6,845 nt of DNA, taken from positions 1 to 6,845 of the forward strand of contig RYWC01000038.1 of NCBI GenBank assembly GCA_003979335.1, read 5' to 3'. Shown here one piece after another: positions 1 through 4,943 of this stretch. Every line of letters begins with the position of its first letter. Position 1 is the first letter of the stretch. Origin of the DNA: Clostridia bacterium. Lineage in GTDB: Bacteria > Bacillota_A > Clostridia > Christensenellales > Borkfalkiaceae. Below the pieces are notes generated by a model. That model was not told the DNA's origin and ran no database searches. It was given only the letters and a program-made list of their open reading frames with translations. The position numbers and the translations under genes are program-made.

Positions 1-473
1 CTATTGGGGGTATTATTATCTTCTCTTATATTTTCTTCTATTATATTAGGCTTAGAGCTTTCGCCTACTTCTCCCCGAGTACTCCCCGAATTATCGTCGA
101 ATTTCCCATTTTGGGTATAGCTCCCCCTTTCCCCCACAGTCGGTGGGGGAGGAAGTTTGCTTTTTGTAGGTTTATCAATCTTTTGATAATCAAGCCAGTT
201 CGTCATAGCGTAATATTCTCTGCCGTCAACGGAATAGAACTGCACGGACATTTTAAGTGCTATCTCTGATAGGGCTTTTTTAACATCGGCAACTCGCCTA
301 TTTTCGTCGTTTGGGAAAGTAACATTAGTTACGGTCGCTGCTTTTGCCTTGCCCCGACCTTCGTCGTCGGCGTGGCTGATTAGACTGATAAACACTAATT
401 TGGAAAAATCGCTTAAATCGGAGAAAGATTCTGATTCCCACATACTCGGGGCTATCATTCTCTTTCTTGCCAT
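1..473 (-). CDS. Phage-type replication protein (replisome organizer / DnaD-like N-terminal domain), 3' end beyond window
   Basis: The reading frame opens with ATG at 473 and runs off the left edge, giving 157 codons without a stop. The start is set by an AAAGGAG ribosome binding site five bases upstream. Residues 1-105 resemble the winged-helix N-terminal domain of phage and prophage replisome-organizer proteins. The sequence begins MARKRMIAPSMW, continues with SKLVFISLISHADDEGRGKA around 24-43, then FYSVDGREYYAMTNW at 79-93 and QKIDKPTKSKLPPPP at 97-111. In the family this domain is thought to bind DNA at the origin and help recruit the replicative helicase or its loader. Residues 107-157 form a low-complexity Pro-, Gly-, Asn- and Glu-rich linker, so the C-terminal domain, if present, is outside the window. 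The gene follows ssb by 50 bases on the same strand and is probably co-transcribed with rpsF-ssb. The family call comes from remembered similarity; the exact role is uncertain. Confidence 0.75.
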   Translation of the reverse strand, partial: MARKRMIAPSMWESESFSDLSDFSKLVFISLISHADDEGRGKAKAATVTNVTFPNDENRRVADVKKALSEIALKMSVQFYSVDGREYYAMTNWLDYQKIDKPTKSKLPPPPTVGERGSYTQNGKFDDNSGSTRGEVGESSKPNIIEENIREDNNTPN

Positions 474-478
474 TTATT

Positions 479-485
479 CTCCTTT
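479..485 (-). promoter_or_regulatory. Ribosome binding site of the replication gene
   Basis: The minus strand reads AAAGGAG, separated by five bases from the ATG at 473. It fixes the start of the partial replication gene. Confidence 0.75.
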
Positions 486-499
486 GGGGTATTAACCCC
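486..499 (-). other. Small hairpin just upstream of the replication gene RBS
   Basis: On the minus strand GGGGT (499-495) can pair with ACCCC (490-486) around a four-base loop TAAT. This short GC-rich stem lies in the ssb-replication gene spacer and abuts the AAAGGAG site directly. There is no T-tract after it, so it does not look like a terminator. It may affect translation initiation or be an mRNA processing site; this is inference. Confidence 0.35.
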
Positions 500-523
500 C
501 ATATATGCTTAATCTAATGTTAT

Positions 524-934
524 TTAAAACGGAATATCGCTATCGTCGTCAAACGGTATCAACTGCTGTCTTGCTGACCTGCTACCGGTGTTTGACGGCT
601 TGTCCGTATTATCTCTTTGCTTCTGTGTTAAGAACTCTATGTCCTGAACTACTATGTCTACCACCGTTCTTTTAACACCGTCGCCGTCCTCATAGTTGCG
701 AAGCTCTATACTTCCGCTTAGAGCGACTTTATCGCCTTTGTGCGTATATCTTGAAACCGTTTCAGCAAGTCCGCGCCAAGCAATACAGTTAAAGAAATCC
801 GTCTGCCGTTCTCCGTCTGCGTTTGAATAGTTACGGCTGACTGCAATTGAAAATCGACAAATCTTTGTATTGTTACTTGTTTCCGTAAGTTCGGGGTCGC
901 GCGTTAAATTCCCTATTAAAAATACTTTGTTCAT
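524..934 (-). CDS. ssb: Single-stranded DNA-binding protein SSB
   Basis: This 136-residue protein is the bacterial SSB, which coats single-stranded DNA in replication, recombination and repair, usually as a homotetramer. The OB fold spans about residues 1-104: it starts MNKVFLIGNLTRDPEL, and carries CRFSIAVSRNY near 26-36, the DFFNCIAW segment with W53, and the strand ending near DIEFL at 98-102. A short polar linker follows (about 104-126) and the protein ends in the acidic tip DDDSDIPF, which in this family binds partner proteins such as helicases and repair enzymes. The start 14 bases after the rpsF stop has a moderate AGGAAG-type RBS. The rpsF-ssb order is the classical Bacillota arrangement, in which rpsR normally follows; here a phage-like replication gene follows instead. 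Length is somewhat short for Bacillota SSB, because of the short linker. Confidence 0.96.
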   Translation of the reverse strand: MNKVFLIGNLTRDPELTETSNNTKICRFSIAVSRNYSNADGERQTDFFNCIAWRGLAETVSRYTHKGDKVALSGSIELRNYEDGDGVKRTVVDIVVQDIEFLTQKQRDNTDKPSNTGSRSARQQLIPFDDDSDIPF

Positions 935-948
935 AACTCTTCCTATGC

Positions 949-1233
949 TTATGCTTTAACTGTAATCATTCTTCTTAAAACCTCGGTAGAAAGGTCGGAA
1001 ATTCTTTCTATTTCCTTAACCGCCGTACCGTCGGCTTCGAAAGTCATTACATTGTAATCGCCGTCGTTCTTATAGTTGATGGGGTAAGCAAGCTTTTTAA
1101 CGCCCCATTTGTCAACCGATACGACTTTGCCGCCCTTGGACGTAATAATGTCCTCGAACTTCTTTGCAAACGCTTCCTTTGCCTCGTCGGCAAGAGACGC
1201 GTCAAGAACGTAAATCATCTCGTAAGTTTTCAT
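949..1233 (-). CDS. rpsF: 30S ribosomal protein S6
   Basis: This 94-residue protein is ribosomal protein S6, a primary component of the platform of the 30S subunit, where it binds 16S rRNA as a complex with S18. It begins MKTYEMIYVLDASL, has the K-W-G-V-K-K-L-A-Y-P-I segment around 46-56 and the YNVMTFEADG strand around 63-72, and ends in the helix ERISDLSTEVLRRMITVKA, all typical of S6. The frame is open 31 codons further upstream, but ATG at 1233 is chosen: it has a strong GGGAGGTG site, matches the family N-terminus and length, and the upstream extension would run through the promoter and leader hairpins. It is the first gene of the rpsF-ssb-replication gene unit. Confidence 0.97.
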   Translation of the reverse strand: MKTYEMIYVLDASLADEAKEAFAKKFEDIITSKGGKVVSVDKWGVKKLAYPINYKNDGDYNVMTFEADGTAVKEIERISDLSTEVLRRMITVKA

Positions 1234-1238
1234 GGTTT

Positions 1239-1246
1239 CACCTCCC
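1239..1246 (-). promoter_or_regulatory. Ribosome binding site of rpsF
   Basis: The minus strand reads GGGAGGTG, five bases before ATG at 1233, near-consensus for pairing with the 16S 3' end. It decides the start against the longer open frame. Confidence 0.85.
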
Positions 1247-1257
1247 GGACTTAATCG

Positions 1258-1277
1258 GCATACCACCTGCGGTATGC
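1258..1277 (-). promoter_or_regulatory. rpsF leader hairpin 2, candidate S6:S18 autoregulatory element
   Basis: On the minus strand GCATACC pairs perfectly with GGTATGC (7 bp) around the loop GCAGGT. A CCG trinucleotide lies at the stem-loop junction and a second follows at the stem's 3' base. The hairpin sits 12 bases upstream of the rpsF RBS. Established knowledge: many bacterial rpsF leaders carry a hairpin with a conserved CCG that binds the S6:S18 complex and represses translation. The position and CCG fit, but I could not compare it with the covariance model, so this is a candidate only. Confidence 0.45.
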
Positions 1278-1279
1278 AA

Positions 1280-1290
1280 GGTAAACGCAC
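1280..1290 (+). repeat. Short dispersed repeat GGTAAACGCAC, copy 1
   Basis: The 11-mer GGTAAACGCAC occurs here in the rpsF leader, again at 1378-1388 inside the end of cca, and its first ten bases at 4864-4873 in the convergent intergenic region. All copies are in the same orientation. It may be chance. Confidence 0.3.
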
Positions 1291-1301
1291 GGCAACCGTG
1301 C
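1287..1301 (-). promoter_or_regulatory. rpsF leader hairpin 1 at the predicted mRNA 5' end
   Basis: On the minus strand GCACGG pairs perfectly with CCGTGC (6 bp) around the loop TTG. The predicted transcription start, seven bases past the -10 box, falls at about 1301, so the RNA would begin almost exactly with this stem. A 5'-terminal stem of this kind often protects mRNA from 5'-end decay; that role is inferred. The following GTTTACC is too poor in T for a terminator. Confidence 0.5.
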
Positions 1302-1307
1302 TTTTAA

Positions 1308-1336
1308 ATATTACATTATTTTGCAAAGCTTGTCAA
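1308..1336 (-). promoter_or_regulatory. Promoter of the rpsF-ssb-replication gene operon
   Basis: The minus strand has a perfect -35 box TTGACA (1336-1331), a 17-base spacer and a -10 box TAATAT (1313-1308), one mismatch from consensus. This is a strong sigma-A (housekeeping) type promoter, as expected for a ribosomal protein operon. The -35 box lies only 18 bases after the cca stop codon and no terminator is visible in between, so cca transcripts may also read into the operon. Confidence 0.88.
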
Positions 1337-1354
1337 CTTATTTTGAAGCCTATT

Positions 1355-2719
1355 TTACCCTTCCAAACCAAGCGAAGGGTAAACGCACTTTGCCGCATAT
1401 TTCAAAAGCTTTTCTTTTTCGTTTGCAACCTGTTTAACCGCGCAGTCAAGCAAAAGCCTTTCCAAAACCTTTCCCGTATGCCTCGGCGGACAGCCGCCCG
1501 AAATAAGGTCGCTGCCACGCACGGCAAGCTCCTTTAAAGTCAAAGGCACACCCTCCGCTTTCATTGCGTTTAAAATTCCCGTCATTTTCGTTACTGACGG
1601 CGCCACGGACGTATAGTCTTTACATGCGGAAAAATCTGCTTGTTTCAAAAGCATAAGTTTATCGAACATATTCAAGTTGCGGACCGTAAATTTCCTGACG
1701 GTGTTTTCACGCGCGTCGCCGCGCAAATCGAACATATGCAATTCGGTCAGAGCAACGGTTTCCGCGGCAAGTTTTTTGGGAACTTTAAGCCTTGCGCAGA
1801 CATCTGCAACAATGCGCGCGCCCTCTTTGTCATGGGCGTAAAAATTACCGTAATTTATCATACAGAACGGCTTGCCGATGTCGTGCAGAAGCGCCGCAAG
1901 ACGAATGTCGGGATGAGCGTATAAAACGGCGCGCAGGGAATGGTCAAGCACGTCGTAGCGGTGAATATCCGGCCTCTGCTTCATTCCTTCGCCCAAGCAA
2001 AGTTCAGGCAGAATATGCTTTAATACACCTGTCGTTTTTAATATCGAAAGTCCGTTAAACGGGGCATATATGCGGCCGTATCGCTTATCCGCGTGTAAAA
2101 TCCTGTCAAGTTCAGCCCAAACTCTTTCTGCGGATACGTCCGAAATCAGCGCGCTGTTTTTGCGCGCGCCGTCAATACATTCTTCATCGGGTGAAAACCC
2201 TGTTTCGGCGGCTATCCTTGCCAGCCGCATAAGCCGCAAACCATCCTCCCCGAACACTTTTTCCGCCGCCGCTACGGTGGTAAGGGTCTTTGTTTCTATG
2301 TCCTTTATTCCGCCCAAAGGGTCGGCGAAACTTTCCTCCGCAATATCGTAGTAAACTGCGTTGCATTTAAAATCGCGCCGACGCGCGTCAAGGCGGATAT
2401 CGTCCGTAAAAATAGTTTTAACGGGACGGTGTTCACCTCTTACATATTCGTCGGAACGGAAACAGGTAAATTCATAGCTTTCTTTACCGAGCGAAAGTTT
2501 TACCGTCCCTGTATTTTTATAGGCGGCGTCCACATTGAAACCGACATTTTTTGCGCGGCGGACAAAATCTTCCGCGTTTGCGGGCGCGCATATATCGGTG
2601 TCAGTGTCGGCAGTTTCAAGCCTTGCCAAAAAATCGCGCACTCTGCCCCCTACGACATAAAGCGGATACGGGCAGGTTCGGGCAAGTTTTATTAAATTGT
2701 CGGATAAAATTTCCTTCAT
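1355..2719 (-). CDS. cca: CCA tRNA nucleotidyltransferase (class II) with HD domain
   Basis: This 454-residue enzyme belongs to the class II tRNA nucleotidyltransferase / poly(A) polymerase family, which adds or repairs the 3'-terminal CCA of tRNA from CTP and ATP. The head domain has GGRVRD at 24-29 and the metal-binding pair D40 and D42 (DTD). The RRRDF motif follows at 113-117 with NAVYYD after it, then GEDGLRLMRLAR at 157-168 and the nucleotide-selecting helix ERVWAELDRIL at 198-208. An HD phosphohydrolase domain follows: H253, DHS at 259-261, HDIGK at 279-283, H296-D297 and H328. The C-terminal part carries the family's G-S-D-L-I-S-G-G element at 402-409. In E. coli Cca the HD domain adds phosphatase and 2',3'-cyclic phosphodiesterase activity; the same is inferred here. 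The start has a GGGAGGG site. CC-only or A-only adding activity cannot be excluded by eye. The gene is transcribed from its own promoter, divergent to the lipid kinase operon. Confidence 0.92.
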   Translation of the reverse strand: MKEILSDNLIKLARTCPYPLYVVGGRVRDFLARLETADTDTDICAPANAEDFVRRAKNVGFNVDAAYKNTGTVKLSLGKESYEFTCFRSDEYVRGEHRPVKTIFTDDIRLDARRRDFKCNAVYYDIAEESFADPLGGIKDIETKTLTTVAAAEKVFGEDGLRLMRLARIAAETGFSPDEECIDGARKNSALISDVSAERVWAELDRILHADKRYGRIYAPFNGLSILKTTGVLKHILPELCLGEGMKQRPDIHRYDVLDHSLRAVLYAHPDIRLAALLHDIGKPFCMINYGNFYAHDKEGARIVADVCARLKVPKKLAAETVALTELHMFDLRGDARENTVRKFTVRNLNMFDKLMLLKQADFSACKDYTSVAPSVTKMTGILNAMKAEGVPLTLKELAVRGSDLISGGCPPRHTGKVLERLLLDCAVKQVANEKEKLLKYAAKCVYPSLGLEG

Positions 2720-2757
2720 ATACCCTCCCGTACGCTGAATTTTGCTTTGATTTTTTT

Positions 2758-2786
2758 ATTATAGCCTTTTTTCAAAATTATTGCAA
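2758..2786 (-). promoter_or_regulatory. Promoter of cca
   Basis: The minus strand has TTGCAA (2786-2781) as a -35 box, a 17-base spacer and a perfect TATAAT -10 box (2763-2758). The predicted start near 2751 gives a 5' leader of about 30 bases. The -35 hexamer is the same six base pairs that the opposite-facing promoter uses. Confidence 0.8.
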
Positions 2787-2809
2787 TTCATATTTATTTG
2801 TTATATAAT
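2781..2809 (+). promoter_or_regulatory. Promoter of the lipid kinase-phosphatase operon
   Basis: The plus strand has TTGCAA (2781-2786), a 17-base spacer and a perfect TATAAT -10 box (2804-2809). The predicted start near 2816 gives a leader of about 35 bases, with a GGAG site at 2838-2841. Because TTGCAA is its own reverse complement, it serves equally as the -35 box of the cca promoter on the other strand. Confidence 0.8.
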
Positions 2810-2850
2810 GATTACGGATATTTCAAAAGATAAATTCGGAGCGTGCCGCC

Positions 2851-3726
2851 GTATATTACATTCTGGCAAACGAAACACATTTAAAAGGCAAAGGTCTTAA
2901 TAAACTTGAAGAAGTTAAAAAGATTTTTGAAATCGCAGGTAAAAACGTAGACGTGCTTTTCACGCAAAAAACGGGCGACGCGAAGATTATTACGCAAAAA
3001 ATTACTTCGACGGGCGAAAGACACACCGTAATTGCAATGGGCGGCGACGGCACTTTGCACGATATTATCAACGGAATAAAAGATTTTGACAACTGCGCGC
3101 TCGGTCTGATACCTTTCGGTACGGGCAATGACTTTGCCGAAGCCGCAGGTATACCTCTCAACCCCGTAAAAGCGGCTGAAATTATAGCTTTCCGCGCGCC
3201 GCAAAAGATTGATTATATTGAACTTTCTTCGGGTTTGCGCTCAATTAATTCTGTAGGTATGGGAATTGACGTAGAAATACTTAAACGCGTATACAACAAG
3301 AACATGCGCGGCAGGTCGAAATACTTACGCTCGCTGATATATACCCTTTTCCACTATAAAAGCATAAATTTCAAAGTAAGATACGACGGCGTAGAAGAAC
3401 GGCATTTCGGGCTTATAGCGGCGGTCGGCAACGGTTTGCAATTGGGCGGCGGCATAAAACTGTTCCCCGACGCAAAAATAAATGACGGCTATATGGACCT
3501 GCTTATCTGCGACTATATTTCCAAACCTAAAATTCCCGGCGAGCTTTTAAAACTTATGAGAGGAAAAGTGCGCAAAGTCAAAAATATAACTTATTTAAAA
3601 ACAAAATCGGTAGAATTTATTCCCGAAAACGATAAATTTACCGTTCAGGCGGAGGGCGAACTTTATGAAAGCGCCCCTTTCAAAGCCTGCATAGCCGAAA
3701 GCAAGCTCAACTTCTATTTACCTTAA
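2851..3726 (+). CDS. Diacylglycerol kinase family lipid kinase (DgkB/YegS/BmrU-like), start codon unclear
   Basis: The protein belongs to the DAGK catalytic-domain family, which phosphorylates diacylglycerol or a related lipid with ATP at the membrane, for example to return diacylglycerol to phospholipid synthesis. Numbered from codon 2851, visible motifs are the nucleotide-binding GGDGT at 64-68, GTGNDF at 90-95, the NSVGMGID segment at 133-140, GNGLQLGGG at 193-201 with FPDAKINDGYMD after it, and the EGE near 268-270. The family's N-terminal strand and glycine-rich turn are encoded as YYILANETHLKGKG at 2-15. The frame is open from 2812, but there is no in-frame ATG, GTG or TTG before GTG at 2953, which would remove 34 conserved residues. 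Codon 2851 is GTA, lies nine bases after GGAG, and aligns with the usual initiator Met. The 291-residue length from there is normal for the family. A phosphatase gene follows 10 bases downstream. Exact lipid substrate unknown. Confidence 0.88.
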   Translation, partial: VYYILANETHLKGKGLNKLEEVKKIFEIAGKNVDVLFTQKTGDAKIITQKITSTGERHTVIAMGGDGTLHDIINGIKDFDNCALGLIPFGTGNDFAEAAGIPLNPVKAAEIIAFRAPQKIDYIELSSGLRSINSVGMGIDVEILKRVYNKNMRGRSKYLRSLIYTLFHYKSINFKVRYDGVEERHFGLIAAVGNGLQLGGGIKLFPDAKINDGYMDLLICDYISKPKIPGELLKLMRGKVRKVKNITYLKTKSVEFIPENDKFTVQAEGELYESAPFKACIAESKLNFYLP

Positions 3727-3736
3727 AACGGAAATT

Positions 3737-4807
3737 ATGACAGAAAAATACCTAAGGCGAATATTAAACAGCATAAAAACGGCTGTAATCGTCGCCGACA
3801 GAAACTTAAAAACTGTATTCTGCAACCGCGCGTTCCGCAATCTGTTCCCCAACGGAAGCATGCGCGGAAGCATAGGCGCGGTCACGGCGTGCGCAGGCGA
3901 TTGCAAGCGATGCGGCGAGGACGGCGCCTGCCGTGGATGCGGACTTGCGGAAGCGTTCGAAGACGCTTTTCTTGCAGGCAAAGAAGTCGGAAGAAGAGTT
4001 TTTCAGCGTGTAAAAAGCGGTGAAAACGTGCATGAAGTGGCATATTCCGTAACTGTTACGCCATTGGGCGACGGACTTTATATGGGCACGGTAGACGACG
4101 CGTTCGAGCTTGAAGTTGCGCGCGAATTGCAGACAGCGAAAAACATACAGCAACGCCTTCTGCCCGCAGGCAAATGGGCAGGCGGCAAGAAATACTCCTA
4201 TACTTATCTTCCGTGCAGAGAAATAGGCGGAGACCTTCCCGATGTTTATACGGTCGGAAACCGCGCCTGCGGAGTAATTGCCGACGTTTCCGGCAAGGGA
4301 ATTTCGGCAGGTATGCTTTCGGCGTTCGTCAAAGCCGCATATGATAAAACGGCATACTCGCCTGCACAGGCAATCAGCAATTTAAGCGCGAAATTCCGCG
4401 AACTCAACCTTGACGAAAGAAACTACGTTACGGTTGCCGCAGTGCGCATTGACGACGACAGCATTACATATTCTATGGCAGGGCATAACGTACCACTGCT
4501 TTTAAAAACGGGCAGCGGAATAACGAGAATAATGCTGAACTCTCCGCCCGTTTCAAACTGGTTCGACAACCCCTCTTACTTCGACGACAGCATACCATAT
4601 GAGAAAGGCGATATACTTGTGCTTTTGACGGACGGCGTGACCGAGTGCAAAAACGACAGAGGGGAAATGTTCGGCGCGGACAAGGTAATAAAAACCCTTT
4701 CATATTCGCGGACGGCGGACGATTTTATAAAAAACCTCGAAAATAACCTTAAATCTTTCAGCAGTAACTTAAACGACGATATTACAGCGATAGCGTTTGA
4801 CCTTTAA
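3737..4807 (+). CDS. PAS domain-containing PP2C/SpoIIE-type serine phosphatase (RsbU-like) with cysteine cluster
   Basis: This 356-residue protein has an N-terminal PAS sensor (about 1-120) and a C-terminal PPM/SpoIIE-type phosphatase (about 150-356), joined by the helix ELEVARELQTAKNIQQRLLP at 124-143, typical of RsbU/RsbP proteins. Such phosphatases usually dephosphorylate an anti-anti-sigma factor to release an alternative sigma factor; no such partner lies in this window. Phosphatase motifs are intact: EIGGDLPDVY at 162-171 with D166, ADVSGKGISAGM at 182-193 with D183, AGHN at 248-251, TDGVTE at 298-303 with D299, and the final NDD at 346-348. The PAS part carries cysteines 52, 56, 59, 65 and 68 (CX3CX2CX5CX2C), which could bind an iron-sulfur cluster or other metal, or sense redox state; this is inference. 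No membrane segment or signal peptide is visible. Ten bases separate it from the lipid kinase stop, with a weak GGAAA-type site, suggesting translational coupling. Confidence 0.9.
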   Translation: MTEKYLRRILNSIKTAVIVADRNLKTVFCNRAFRNLFPNGSMRGSIGAVTACAGDCKRCGEDGACRGCGLAEAFEDAFLAGKEVGRRVFQRVKSGENVHEVAYSVTVTPLGDGLYMGTVDDAFELEVARELQTAKNIQQRLLPAGKWAGGKKYSYTYLPCREIGGDLPDVYTVGNRACGVIADVSGKGISAGMLSAFVKAAYDKTAYSPAQAISNLSAKFRELNLDERNYVTVAAVRIDDDSITYSMAGHNVPLLLKTGSGITRIMLNSPPVSNWFDNPSYFDDSIPYEKGDILVLLTDGVTECKNDRGEMFGADKVIKTLSYSRTADDFIKNLENNLKSFSSNLNDDITAIAFDL

Positions 4808-4813
4808 AACCTA

Positions 4814-4850
4814 AACCGCCTTGCACGCGTTGTGCAAGGCGGTTATTTTA
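4814..4850 (+). terminator. Rho-independent terminator after the phosphatase gene
   Basis: A perfect 13-bp stem (4814-4826 with 4832-4844, core CCGCCTTGCAC) surrounds a five-base loop GCGTT and is followed on the plus strand by ATTTTA, seven bases after the phosphatase stop. The T-tract is interrupted but the stem is very stable. On the minus strand the stem is followed by TAGGTTTT, so it may also stop transcripts of the convergent two-component operon. Confidence 0.85.
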
Positions 4851-4895
4851 AGCATATTAGGGGGGTAAACGCAAAATAATACGTTTTTTACCGAT

Positions 4896-4915
4896 TTTTT
4901 TAAAATTTTAAAAAA
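4896..4915. repeat. Perfect AT-only palindrome in the convergent intergenic region
   Basis: Twenty bases, six T, four A, four T, six A, form a perfect palindrome made only of A and T. It lies between the terminator hairpin and the response regulator stop. Flanking it, CGCAAAATAATACG (4870-4883) and CGTTATTTGCG (4919-4929) form an imperfect inverted repeat that could enclose the palindrome in a longer stem. On the minus strand it could act as the response regulator transcript's end region. Function is not known. Confidence 0.5.
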
Positions 4916-4943
4916 CTGCGTTATTTGCGGCATATGTCGGGGT

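Noticed and set aside
1287..1301. rpsF leader hairpin 1 as a terminator for cca
   Set aside because: No T-tract follows the stem, and it lies after the rpsF promoter at the probable transcript start.
1234..1326. 31-codon N-terminal extension of rpsF
   Set aside because: It overlaps the -10 region and both leader hairpins, lacks an RBS, and is absent from the S6 family; ATG at 1233 has a strong RBS.
2758..2775. TTGAAA on the minus strand as an alternative -35 box for cca
   Set aside because: Its spacing to TATAAT is far too short; TTGCAA at 17 bp fits.
1232..2808. Several plus-strand open frames opposite rpsF and cca
   Set aside because: They lie antisense to clearly conserved genes, have no RBS or recognisable domains, and are by-products of codon bias.
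2808..2900. Small plus-strand frame starting with ATG at 2808, possibly an alternative start for the lipid kinase through a frameshift
   Set aside because: The ATG overlaps the -10 box, so it would precede the transcription start. It has no RBS, and it would need a +1 shift near 2850. An assembly error or a non-standard start is simpler.
2856..4153. Minus-strand open frames opposite the lipid kinase and phosphatase genes
   Set aside because: They are antisense shadows of well-supported coding sequences, with no promoter or family similarity.
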